Below are positions 32,126-43,400 of a stretch of DNA of 64,000 nt, piece by piece (position 1 is the stretch's first letter; each line of letters starts with the position of its first letter). Position numbers and translations under genes: made by a program. The notes under the pieces were generated by a model that searched no databases, was not told the origin of the DNA, and saw nothing but the letters and a program-made list of their open reading frames with translations. The stretch is from Nephrocerus scutellatus (lineage: Eukaryota; Arthropoda; Insecta; Diptera; Pipunculidae). The stretch covers positions 46,591,481 to 46,655,480 of the forward strand of contig OX352763.1 in assembly GCA_947095585.1 (NCBI GenBank), in the 5' to 3' direction.

Positions 32126-32395
32126 TTTTTTCGCACGACCATAGACGAAAGTCTGTTTCCTACGCTATAACCTTCTTTAGTTATTTACTGCAGTCACACA
32201 TTCCCAGAGTAATTTTGCATTGCGTATAACCGGTTTAGCAGAAAACCCGGTTTTGGTTGTGTGAAAAATAGCGTACATTACTCGCAGAAAAATGCCTATC
32301 GTGCTCGTTAGAGTGCCGCACTCGGCTACCGCCTTGTACTTCAAGTTTCTAACTTGCACGATAACGTCCACTTTCCTCGCTCGTTATGTAATATA
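32126..32395 (+). repeat. Left arm of inverted repeat flanking exons 4-5
   Basis: This arm is the reverse complement, with substitutions and small gaps, of 33257-33569. Matching blocks include CACGACCATAGACGAAAGT, GTTTCCTACGCTAT, TTATTTACTGCAGTC, GTGTGAAAAATAGCGTAC and CGCTCGTTATGTAAT. It ends 62 bp before the exon at 32458. Confidence 0.85.
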
Positions 32396-32457
32396 CTCTA
32401 CTATACAGCCTACACAATCTGTCTTAATTATACTCGTTTTGTTTGTGTCTATTGCAG

Positions 32458-32752
32458 AACCACCCTTACGAGTAATCGACGACCAAGAGCGCGAAGTTAG
32501 TGACAGGTACTACAAATCTGGCAGCCCCATCGACCTACAGTGTCAAATCTCTAAAAGTTACTTAGATAAGGAGATTTTAAACATTTTACGATCTAATCCC
32601 AATAAAACCCACACCAACAAGATAACGAAAAGTATTAACGACCTGGGCACAAACGAAACGCACCAAATACAATTTGAAAAGAAATTCAAGGATTACATAC
32701 TTTGGAAGAAGGACGGCGACCTACTTTCTACCGTCACAGTCAGGAGATCAAG
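32458..32752 (+). CDS. dpr: dpr-family Ig receptor, exon with first half of Ig domain 2
   Basis: Acceptor TATTGCAG|AA and donor AG|GTTGAA bound the exon. It starts EPPLRVIDDQEREV, then YKSGSPIDLQCQIS with the B-strand Cys of the second Ig domain, a long polar insert (about residues 42-78 of the exon, Asn/Lys/Thr-rich), and KDYILWKKDGDLL with the core Trp. I chose the AG|GTTGAA donor because its phase gives AG|C (Ser) and RRSSSSERWLHSRI across the join; reading through would hit a stop at 32775. The long B-C insert is a feature of only some Dpr proteins. Confidence 0.92.
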
Positions 32753-32866
32753 GTTGAATGGGATTGGCAATATTTAACGATATGCATGACACGAAATTAA
32801 TGCAAATATTATCATACAACCAAACACAAATAATTTAATTTAGTTTTTGTTTTGTTTAATTTATAG

Positions 32867-32991
32867 CTCATCGGAAAGGTGGCTTCACAGCAGAATATCT
32901 ATTTCCGATGCAAAGCTTTCCGACAGCGGGAATTATTCATGTTCGATAGGAAAACTTTTCAAAGTTGTTGTACAGGTACAAGTACTGACAG
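32867..32991 (+). CDS. dpr: dpr-family Ig receptor, exon with second half of Ig domain 2
   Basis: Bounded by acceptor TTATAG|CT and donor CAG|GTAAGC, only 114 bp after the previous exon. It encodes SERWLHSRISISDAKL, DSGNYSCSIG and VVVQVQVLTG: the E strand, the D-x-G-x-Y-x-C motif with the F-strand Cys, and the last strand of Ig domain 2. The final split codon G|GT joins the exon at 57160 as Gly, giving LTGELPAAVQ, a junction seen in Dpr proteins. Exons 4 and 5 lie together between two inverted repeats. Confidence 0.95.
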
Positions 32992-33256
32992 GTAAGCTTA
33001 TCAATTTAAAGTTCATTTCTTGGTACTGGTTACAACTACTACTCAAATCACTGACAGGCAGATTTTTCGCCGCTTACTGTATAATCTGTTCCTGTAGTTC
33101 CTTAATGTTTTAAACAATATTAACTACGGTGAAGCATTTGTGCCAGTCTATCAAATACGTTATGCATCAGTTTTTAAACAAAGTTAATTAAAACATTTTA
33201 GTTATCGATTTAAATGTCAGTTTCAAAAAGAGCGTAGACAGTATTATACTCGTATT

Positions 33257-33569
33257 ATATTACATAACGAGCGAGAAAAGTGGGTGTTATCGTGCGAGTT
33301 AGAAGCTTGAAGCACGAGGTGATAATAAACCGAGTACGATAAGCACTCTTAAGCGAGAAATGTACGCTATTTTTCACACGACTAAAACAATTTGTCAGCT
33401 AAACTCCTCATGCGCAATGCAAAACTGCTGTGCGAATGTGTGTTCGCTGAGACTGCAGTAAATAACAAAAGTATTTTCTATGTTAACACACTAGTGTGCA
33501 TAATGCCTACTTTCGAGGGTAGGTAATAGCGTAGGAAACAGTCACTTTCGTCGATGGTCGTGTGAAAAT
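33257..33569 (-). repeat. Right arm of inverted repeat flanking exons 4-5
   Basis: Reverse-complement partner of 32126-32395, starting 266 bp after exon 5. It has an extra segment (about 33480-33525, including AACACACTAGTGTG) absent from the left arm. Confidence 0.85.
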
Positions 33570-34079
33570 CTATTAACGAACAAATAAATATTAAACTAAC
33601 CTACAATAAGTTAGTTAGACAGTTAGAGACGAATTACGGCAATCTCTATTGTAGTGTGTCAAGTTAATTTCTTATAATCTATTAATCTATTATGTACTAT
33701 TATCAACAGTAATTAAAAAAAATGCTTTTTCCACTATTCTAAGGTTTTTTTTATAATAAGACGTTTTATTACCCTTCGATAGTATTCGGATATGATATTT
33801 TACCTCTGAAAAAAATCCAGAATGTTTTTTGACATCTGTAGTTCTTTGTTAGTTTCTTTAAACATGAGACATGTTGACTACTATGGAGCATTTAGGTGAC
33901 AAATAAAACTTTTCTCTGAAACTAAACAAATTTTTTTGATCTGACAGATCTGATCAGAGAAAAAATTATCGGATGTATCGGATATGTAATTTCTCTGTTC
34001 TCTCCGATTTCTCCGACATAAAAACACGCCCATTATGAGCTGTACAATATACCGAATTTTCATAATTTCCTGAAAATAT
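33570..34079 (+). other. Intron 5 start, nothing recognised
   Basis: AT-rich. A short imperfect palindrome around TCTGACAGATCTGATCAGA (about 33940) is visible; no gene. Confidence 0.5.
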
Positions 34080-34695
34080 TGTTACGAAATTGCTTTCGAG
34101 TTCGTAATGGATTTTGCAATTCAAACACAACACAAGTTAATTAATTTACAAATAACAATTTTATTGAACAATAATAAAATTAACACAAGTTCACAATTTA
34201 TAATGGTGATTACTTTAAATGTACACAGGAACACTTATGATACTAGTACTTTACAATAAATAATTCTCTTAGGTTAAAACTTTATCACTTTACAAGAACC
34301 TTAAAACTGCACTGGTTAAATTCCAAACAACTTATAATCTTACTTTGACTTAACGCCTCTATTTATTCTCAATTAAAAGCTAGACAGAAATATCGAGAAT
34401 AGACCAGAAAATTGTACCCTTATTCCCTTATTTACAACTAACGATACTTATATGTAATGAGTCATCTTCTAAAAATAGACTACATGTTCAATATGTTCGA
34501 TTACAAAAACCAGGCAAACCGCACAAACCGGTTTGACTACTTGGCGGTTACATTTCAAATTTCAAATAATTTAGTACTGTTAGCGCCTAAAAGTATGCAA
34601 TTGAAAGTGCTTATTTTTAGTATGCAGTATTTTCATTGGGATTTATTTTAGGATTTGAATTCTATTACATGCGCTACTAACTACTTTTCGTAACA
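34080..34695 (-). repeat. Gypsy 3' LTR, 616 bp
   Basis: Ends TGTTACGAA and TTCGTAACA on the + strand. It aligns with pieces at 1343-11851, 14117-14590 and 48653-48948, so this LTR family has at least four copies in the window. Confidence 0.9.
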
Positions 34696-34708
34696 TTACC
34701 CCCACCTT
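34696..34708 (-). other. Gypsy polypurine tract
   Basis: AAGGTGGGGGTAA on the - strand lies directly before the 3' LTR. Confidence 0.8.
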
Positions 34709-35961
34709 AATTCTGTTCGTCCCGAACAGATTCAGCATTCCTTCTGTTGTTGTAACGTATCAATCTGTCAATGTGAACAACTTTCATTTTACATCTGGGG
34801 CTTTGTTGAATCCGATATACGACATCATTAATCCTCCTAATGATCTTATATGGTCCTTCCCAACTCTGCTGTAGTTTTGGAGATTTACCTTTTCTTCTCT
34901 TGGGATTGTAAAGCCAGACCAAATCTCCTTCCTGAAATCCACCACAGTTTGCTCGCAAGTCATATCGCGTTTTCATCCGGTTGCTGGCATACACTATGTT
35001 GCTCCTTACTGCAGCATGAACAGCGGTCATCCTCTGCCTTAGATCACTAACGTAGTTCTTCTTTGTTGTCGGCTCTACTGGTGGTGATCCAAATTTGATG
35101 TCGCATGGAAGACGAAGTTCTCTACCAAATACAATCATTGCTGGAGAATTTTTAGTTGTATTGTGGACAGCACTACGATAACCCATCACAAACAACGGTA
35201 AACAACGATCTCATTCATCTTGGTTGGCATTAACTTCTTTTCGCAGATGCTCTTCCAGCGTCCTGTTGAACCTTTCGACCATTCCGTCTGACTGTGGATG
35301 TAACGGAGAAGTCCTCGTTTTCTTGATGTTGAGTACTTGGCACAGCTCTTGAAAGATCAGCGATTCGAAATTCCGCCCTTGATCGGAGTGTAATTCCAGT
35401 GGTACCCCAAATCCAATTGTCCATGAATGCCCTAGCCACCATGCTACCTTCCTGGTTTGCGATGGGATATGCTTCTGCCAATTAACTGAAGTAATCAATG
35501 CACACGAGTATATAGCGATTTCCATCTCTTGTTTCTGGGAATGGACCAGCTATGTCCATTGCCACCCGCTCAAATGAAGCTCCAACATTGTACTGTTGCA
35601 TTTTTCCTCTTGTTTTTGGTTGCGGTCCTTTGCTTGCTGCGCACCTGTCACACGTTCGACACCGGTCTTCCACATCTCTACGGCAATTGTCCTAATAGAA
35701 GCGATTCCTAATTTTATCTAGCGTCTTATTAACGCCCAAATGCGCTCCTGATGTACCACTATTTAATTCTTCCAGGACTTCTTTGACTCGATTCGTTGGT
35801 AGCACAATCTGTGATTTTGTGCTTTGATCATCAGCCGATTCCCATTGCCTTACCAGTAGTCCATCTTCCAATCTCAATGACTGCCATTGACCCCAGTAAC
35901 TTTTTACTGTAGGACTTGCTGTTGCAATCTCGTGCCACTCCGGTCTTTCATCTTGCTCCAT
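34709..35961 (-). pseudogene. Gypsy integrase
   Basis: In order on the - strand: a linker with GAHLGVNKTLDKI (His-type zinc-binding start, about 35730), CRTCDRCAASKGP (the paired Cys, about 35650), AMDIAGPFPETRDGNRYILV (first catalytic Asp, about 35540), LHSDQGRNFES (second Asp, about 35380) and DGMVERFNRTLEEHL (Glu, about 35270). A C-terminal EGPYKIIRRINDVVYRI segment follows (about 34830). All three catalytic residues are present but stops near 35210 and 35460 and frame changes near 35690 disable it. Integrase inserts the cDNA copy into host DNA. Confidence 0.85.
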
Positions 35962-36059
35962 GCATTAAAATATTGGAGCAATCGAATCATCGCGCACTTG
36001 TTCTTCCCTTAGCTGCTCTTTTGTCCAGCGATCTTCTACTTGTAGTTTTATTTGTGCAA

Positions 36060-37296
36060 CTACTTCAGATCACTTCTTGTTTTCTTGCCTTTTGCAGTGT
36101 TTGCATTCGGTGCACAAGGTCTTCTCGATAACCCGTCGGCATTATTGTGCAGCATTCCTTTTCGATGCTCTGTTCTGAATGAATATGCCTGGAGTCGTTC
36201 GATCCATCTGGCCACTTGACCTTCTGGTTGCCTGAACTGCATTAACCACTTGAGTGCTGCATGGTCAGTTCGAAGAAGAAATTCTTGCCCATATAGGTTT
36301 GTGGAAGTGTTTGACGCTATCGACAACAGCTAGCAATTCCCTTCGCGTCACGCAATAGTTCTTCTCGGGCTTAGAAAGCAAACGGCTGTAGTACGCTATT
36401 ACACGCTCCTTTCCTTCTTGATTCTGCGATAGAACCGCTCCTATTCCCGCAATGCTAGCATCAGTGTCCAGAATAAAGAGTTCTCCTGCCTGTGGTTACG
36501 CCAGGATTGGAGATCTGCACAGGTTTCCCTTCAGCAACTCGAATGATTTTTGGTGCTCACTCGACCATTGGAACTTTTGGTTCTTCTCAGTAAGGCGATG
36601 AAGGCTTCGTGCAACATCTGCGAAGTTAGGCACAAACCGTCGATAGTTGGAGCATAGCCCCAGAAAACTTCGCAGCTCATGTAAATTCTTTGGTACAGGC
36701 CATTCGTTAACAGCTTCCAACTTCTTGGGATCCGTGCATACCCCTTGACTGGATACAATGTGGCCCAAATAATTTACTTCATTTTTGAAAAGGCTACATT
36801 TCGGCGGACTCAACTTCAAACCTGCAGCTTTAATAGTTTCCAGAACTTGCCGAAGATTATTCACGTGCTCATTAAATGTACGACCAAAAACAATGATGTC
36901 ATCCAAATAGACTAGACATGTCTTCCAGCTAAGGCCTCGCAGAACATGTTCCATCAACCGCTCGAACGTAGCAAGAGCATTGCATAAACCAAACGGCATA
37001 ACAGAAAATTGATACAAGCCGTTTCCCGCAGTAAATGCTGTCTTCTCCTTGTCGTTGTCATGAATTGCTAGCTGCCAGTATCCGCTTTTCAGATCCAATG
37101 TACTGAAGATTCTGACTCCCGATAAGGTATTCAACGTGTCGTCTATACGTGGTAATGGATAACTACCCTTCTTGGTGACATCGTTCAATTTCCGATAGTC
37201 CACACAAAATCTCGTTGAACCATCTTTCTTTTGAACAAGTACCACAGGCGAGCTCCATGGGCTTTTGGACTTCTCTATGATTCCATCCCGTTCCAT
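36060..37296 (-). pseudogene. Gypsy reverse transcriptase and RNase H
   Basis: A 266-codon open stretch (36496-37296) reads SPVVLVQKKDGSTRFCVDYR, FSTLDLKSGYWQL, FSVMPFGL and LVYLDDIIVFG (catalytic Asp pair intact, about 36900), then YLGHIVSSQGV and LRSFLGLCSNYRRFVPNF. RNase H follows in another frame with LLRTDHAALKWLM (about 36250). RT copies element RNA into DNA and RNase H removes the RNA. A stop near 36495 and a frameshift near 36330 separate the two domains. Confidence 0.88.
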
Positions 37297-37337
37297 TTTC
37301 TTTACCAGCGTTTCTGCTTCAGGTGGGCGTTTCTAAT

Positions 37338-38042
37338 TCAGGTGGGCTCTAGGGCCTTTTCTGCTGTTTGTCGCTGTGCTTCTGGAAGATGTTTACATAG
37401 CGAATGAATTATCTGCTTCCTTTCCAGATCTAGTGGCGTATTCTTTACTTTTACAGGCTGGCAGTTTGCGATACAGCTTACTCCCTGAGTCTTGCCAATG
37501 ACTGTTCCTTCTCTTATTACATTCGGTGATGGGCTAACGTTCCTTATTCTCACTGGTATCTTGGGCTGGAGTCTCACTAAAGTTCTTCCGCATAGCACTC
37601 CGTTCTTGTTGAAATTGGTTGGCCCAACTATTCCCACTCTACTGTCCCCAAGATCACCGATCACCTTGCCATAGATGATTTTCTCGCACATCGGTGGTAT
37701 CTCTACTTTTTCTTCAGTAATAATTCTTAGCCCACCAGTCCGGTTGTCGTTTATCGTGGGTACTACCACATTACGCCATTTTAACAAGTGGTTCTTCAGA
37801 TCAAGGGACATCTCGTGCTCTGTCATGAAATCCAAGCCCAATATGCATTCATCTGTAATGCTGGCCACAATAAACCGATGAGAAACCCGTATTCCTCCAA
37901 ACATGACACTACAGGAGCACTCTCCTTTAATTGCTGCAGCTTCACCGGTCGCTGTCCTCAAATTATAACGAAATACTTTTTCCACTTGACCTTTGGACAC
38001 CACTTTGCGATTTACAACTGATCTGGAAGCTCCTGTATCCAA
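37338..38042 (-). pseudogene. Gypsy protease region
   Basis: A 234-codon open frame starts MDTGASRSVVNRKVV, the retropepsin active site D-T-G-A. It continues with ECILGLDFMTEH (about 37850), typical of the second half of the protease, and leads into the N-terminal RT linker (CKHLPEAQRQTAEK). Upstream residues of the protease lie in a different frame because of a break near 38045-38060. Confidence 0.85.
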
Positions 38043-38169
38043 GGTAAACGTACATGGTTTTCTTTATAAAACACCAATGACAACCAAGCTATTGCTGTCC
38101 TTTCCAAGTTTGGCAATGTTCACCGTGATCCTGGGGCTCTCTCCCCTCTTCACCAGCTTACGCCCCGTA

Positions 38170-39727
38170 AAGCTGGTGTAACTTAGTTTTCCTGGTCTGC
38201 AGCTACAAGGTAAGCTGGCTGCTGCACCTCATTTATCTGTGATGCGCCTAGCTGCCGTAAATTTTCAGGTCTCTTGACACGATTCGCTGGCTGCATTTTA
38301 GTTTGAACTGGTCTTGGTTACTTGCAGTCACGGATAAAATGTCCAGGCTTCTGACATCTAAAGCATTTTGGACGGGAACTAGATGTTGGGTGTCCGTCGT
38401 TCTTAGGGCTTCCAGTTTTTGATTTTCGGATTTTCTCTTTAACTATTGCCTTTATTTGTGTGATGTCCTCCGTTTCCAGCTTACGCAATCTAATTTAATC
38501 AGTGGACAAACTGGCTCTAGCTGCTTCGTATTCCAAGGCCGATGCCAATACTTCATTCATTGACTTTCCTCTGGCTGTTGTCCTCAAATGAAGCTTCAAT
38601 TGCTCATCTCGAATAGCATTGATGAACGCATCCACTGCCAATCCATCCAAGATACCAGCCGGAACCCCACAATAGGCTTGTCGTGCTAACTTGGTTATTT
38701 CCCGTTCTAATTCTTGAAGTCGTTCTCCTCGCTGTTGTTTCATCTGGAGCTGTATTTTGCTTAGCTCCTGTGTGTGAGATTGTCCATAACGCAAGTCCAG
38801 CTCTTTCAAGATTCTTCCGGAACTCATCTCGGCATTTGGAATCATTTGTAATACATCAGCCGCTTTGCCCCTCAACGCTAGGATCAAACAATTTAGCTGT
38901 TCTTCTGCACCAGCAGCTGCAAACTGGACTTTGAAATTTTCAACAGCTGTGTCGCCATCGAACGCAGGTGGTTTCAAAATTCCTTTCTGGTTACTAGAAG
39001 ATTCTGTAATGACTCTGGGACTGCTTTGTTGGGTGTTTTCCCTGACGAACTGAGTACGACTATCCAGCCGGGTCTCAATCTCCTTAATTTTTCCTTCCAG
39101 ACCACTCACTTTTCCTGTCATGTTCGTTTCGAGCGATTTCACTTCCTCTTGAATTTCGCTCATCTTACCTCTTAACTTTTCTTGAATAACATCCAGCTTT
39201 TGATTTTGCTGATCAAATTTGGAGTTCAGTTCTTGAGTTTGTCTAGTAAATTCCTGCTTTAGTTCTTGGCTTTGGCGCTGCGGTTGTTGATTCTGTCGAT
39301 CCAGCTCTTTCTTTAGACCTTGGCTTTGCTGTTCCAATTTGTCGCTAATTTAAAAATTCAAATCTTGCTTCATCTCTTGGTTTTGTTGCTGCGATTGTTT
39401 ACTTTGCTGCTGCATTTTAAAATTCAAATCTTTTCTTATCTCTTCACTTTGCTTACTTTGCTTCTTTTGCTTCATTTGCTGCATTAGCGCATTAAACATC
39501 GCTTCCATGTTGGGTGTTTCTTTATCTTCCGAAGTAGCCGTTTTTCGCTCCACTAACTCCGTCTCAATTGAAAACGGTTCACCAGCCTGCTGTTTTTATG
39601 CTTTAACGACTTGTTGTAAACGGAGAAATAACTCCTGCTTATTTCCGGCAGTGCTTAGACCTCGCCTTCCAAGCTCTTCTTTAAGCTCCTGGGAACTATA
39701 AGATTTAATGTTCACTGCACTTTCCAT
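38170..39727 (-). pseudogene. Gypsy gag
   Basis: The ATG at 39725-39727 matches the start of the relic gag at 1215. The protein is a long Gln/Lys/Glu coiled-coil-like segment (39350-39700 and 39000-39337), a capsid-like core with ELDLRYGQSHTQELSKIQLQ (about 38790) and LEREITKLARQAYCGVPAG (about 38700). One CCHC zinc knuckle (CFRCQKPGHFIRDC, about 38322-38370) follows. Stops at about 39350, 38492 and 38318 break it. The largest open part is 280 codons (38495-39337). Confidence 0.85.
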
Positions 39728-39827
39728 TTTATTGTTTATCGATTTGTTAAATTTCACTTAATTTATTTACTGTCTCAAGGTTTGGAAAATCACCAATTAT
39801 TTTATTTATTGTCCAAAATGTTACTGT

Positions 39828-40236
39828 CTCACAATTTGCAAATTTTTATTTTCTCTCAATTTGCACGATTTGCAAAATTTTACTGTCTTCCGATTTGCAA
39901 AACATAGAGACTCATTGCCAAGGGAGGACTCCCTGCATGACTTGCGTCACGGCAATAAGTTGGGCTAAGCCCTTTATTAAAAATTCAAATTCAAAATAGA
40001 ATAAAAATCGAAGGAATGTGATTTACACTACATCACATTCCTCACGTTTGTAGCCGGTTTCAATTTATTTTCTCAGAATTCTCCCTGATTCATTGAAAAA
40101 GCAATACGAAAAAACGAACACGAAACTAAACCGACGCGAGTCCAAATACTTTTATCAATGAATCATGGTCAGGGAAAACTACAAAAAATCTTGACCAAGA
40201 AAATATTACAAATCTTAAAAAATAATGTAAATAATA
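39828..40236. other. Unassigned segment between gypsy gag leader and LINE tail
   Basis: It contains three TTTGCAAA-type repeats (39830-39905), AATAAA on the - strand in CTTTATTAAAAATT (about 39970), and a perfect 10-bp inverted repeat GGAATGTGAT/ATCACATTCC (40013-40022 and 40032-40041). It may be a piece of another LTR; I cannot assign it. Confidence 0.4.
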
Positions 40237-40253
40237 TTTTTTTTTTTTATATT

Positions 40254-40448
40254 TGTCAAGATGTTTTATTAATCAAGAAAACAATTTTATTAAAAACTCA
40301 TTACAATTAATAGATGTAACTTTTAAAAAAGAAATAATGTCCGCATCAAATTTATTACGCGTCGCCGTTCCTGACTTGTCACAGACTGCTCGCCTGTAGT
40401 CGTCGTGATGACAGCTCTACTTCGCCCGCGTTGCCATTGTCGGTGACA
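40254..40448 (-). repeat. Mag-like element 3' LTR (195 bp)
   Basis: On the - strand it runs TGTCACCGACAATGG to CATCTTGACA, with AATAAA polyadenylation signals near its end. The last codons and the TAG stop of gag-pol (40417-40419) lie inside it. Confidence 0.95.
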
Positions 40449-43400
40449 ACTCGGCCTCTCCTGACTCCTCGTCCTCACTGGACGAGTTAGTGTCATTGTC
40501 GTCCCGACCAATATTCGGATCCATCCGGCACCATGGCTTCATATGATCGCTTGACATCACGTTGCTGTAGCGCTTCTGAGTTCGGGGTTTATCAGGTAGA
40601 TCCTCAACGATGTACCGATCGAAATTCAGAACCTTAGTAACGACGTATGGTCCTTTATATGCAGGATCAAGCTTATGTGAATCGCCGGTCGCTTGTGGAA
40701 CATGATCAATCACCACGAGATCTCCTTCGGCGTATTGATATGGCTGCCGATGTTTACTATCGAATCTTTCTTTCCAAACGCTCTGTGCCCTGGCAATATT
40801 TCTTACAGCTTCTTCTTTTTTAATTAGTGCATCCACGGGTTCCTCACACAAATCATCATGTAGCGCTTGTATGACACGGTTTTGGCTCACATCTCTGGGA
40901 TTAAAATTGAATACCAACTCATTGGGTGAAAACTTCGTTGTTGAATTCCGCTGCGAATTAATGCTCCATTGCAACCCTTGAAGCACAGCGTCCCACTCTT
41001 TGGCTTCCGGCGTTGAGCATTTCAATGCGTTTAGAACGGTCTTATTAACCCGCTCAGCTTGTCCGTTTGCTCTGGGTGTTCTAACTGCTGTCTTCACATG
41101 CTGGATACCATATTTCGTCATAAAATTTTCAAATTCCTTCGAGGTGAAAGCTGTTCCCCTGTCCGACGTAAGTCTTAATGGTTGGCCAAAGACGAACATA
41201 ACCTCCTGTAGCATTGAAATAACCGGTGCGGTCTTGGTATTTCGTAAGGCGCGCAGTACTACAAATTTGCTGAAAGAACAAACTAAAACGATTATATAGG
41301 CATTACCTCGCTTACTCTTCGGAAATGGTCCTAAGTGATCAACGTTTACTGAACGGAAAGGAATTGGGAGCACATCTATTAGGTGCAGTTGTCCTTCTGT
41401 CTTTCCACCCTTTGCTTTGTTGAGACAGCATTCGGGACATGAAGCAATATACGACTTTACGTATCGACGTATACGTTTAAACCAAAATGATTTCGTTATC
41501 CGCTCGATAGTCTTTTCTATACCGAAATGTCCGATGTCATCGTGACATGCCTTTGTGATTCGCCATCTGATTTGTTGTGGAACCACCAACTTGAGCTCAT
41601 CCTTCACCTTCCGATGTAGCCGCCCTGTTTTTATAATATAGTCGGCTTTTGTCTGCGTAGCCATTGCTGAATTTTCGACGTCCTTGCCCTTTAATATTTT
41701 CACAATCTCTTGAATTGTATTATCTTGCATTTGCATCGTAAAAACCCAATCGTTGTCGTAGCTGAATATCTTTAAAATATTTTCCGCTACTGTTGTCGTT
41801 TCTTTCGGTGGTAACGTTGGACTTCGGCTCATACCATCAACATGATGCATTTTTGATCCTGGACGATGAATACACTCAAAATTAAACTCTTGGAGTTTGA
41901 GCCACCATCGCGCTATACGTGGTGGTAATGGTGTTGTGGCTTTAGTCGTGGCCACTGCGTTACAATCTGTGATTACACGGAAATGTGAACCCAACAAATA
42001 GATGCGAAATCTCTCTAAAGTTTCGACTATGGCTAACACTTCTAGCTCATGACTTGCATATCGTCCTTCCGCTTCGCTGCATTGTCTGCTGTAATAAAAT
42101 ACTGGCTTCATTTCTTCGTCAGCTTCGTATTGAAACAAAACGCCTGCTAATCCTAGTGCGCTGGCATCGGTATGAACTTCATGTTGTTTTTTCCCATCGA
42201 ACAACACTAAAATTGGAGCGCTGGTAATTGCAGTCTTCAGCTGGTTAAATGCTTCCATTTGTTCTGAGTTCCATTCAAACGTGGTATCATTTTTCAAAAG
42301 CTTTGTTAAAGGTTTCGCAAGAATGCTGTAACCGTCTACGAACTTTCTAAAAAAACCGGTAATTCCCAAAAATTGTCTTACTCCAGTTACATTTGATGGC
42401 ATTGGGAATTCGTCAATGCATCTAGACTTCTCCTTTCCCGGCAGTAGTCCTGCTGCACTTATCATATGACCAAGGAAATTTACTGTTGTTGACATAAAAA
42501 CACATTTAGATGGTCGTAGCGTAACACCTATCATCTTCAAAGCGTTGAATAATTCTCGCATCACGTTGAGTCCATGCTGTACTGTCTTCGTTGCTATAAT
42601 GACTTCATCCACATAGCTGATTACGTTCTTACGGTTTTCCAAACCCTGAATGACTTGGACAATCATCTCCTGAAAGTACATCGGTGCATTAACTAGCCCA
42701 AATGGCATGACATTATGCTCAAATAATCCTTCAGGTGTTATAAACGCAGTGAATTTCTTGCATTCTTCCTTGAGCGGTATTTGGTAATAGCCAGCCGTCA
42801 TGTCCAGCGTTGTAAAGTATTTATTTCCAGACAGTTGTGATAATTGTTCCTCCACTATCGGCATCGGAAATTGCTTTTTAATCGTAACGGCATTCAGCGC
42901 ACGGTAGTCCACACACATACGACTCTCGCCATTGGCCTTTTTTACTAAAACCACAGATGCTGCATGCGGTGACGTACTACGTCTTATGATGTCGTGTACG
43001 CGTAAGTTGTCCACTATTTCCGATAATGTTTCCCGTTGTGCAAATGGAACTTGATACCGCTTTCCAACTATCGGCTTATCTGTCGTTACTTCTATTACCA
43101 TTTCGGTTGTCTTACAACGGCCCAAGTGAGATATATCTTCTGCAAAGCATTCCTTGAAATCGATTATAAGAGACTGTATTACCTTTCGATCAAGCTCATC
43201 CAGTTGTTTATCGATGTTAAACGGCTGATCCTCTACTGTTTGTATTTGGAGAACTCCAGACTCTATAACCATTCGGTTATCTTTTCGACACAATACATCT
43301 CGGCCTAGCAGTATATCGTATGGCAAAACACTGTCGGGAACAATATGAAAGACTATCATAATTTTCTGCTTATCCAGCTGTATCTCCGTCACAATCGTCT

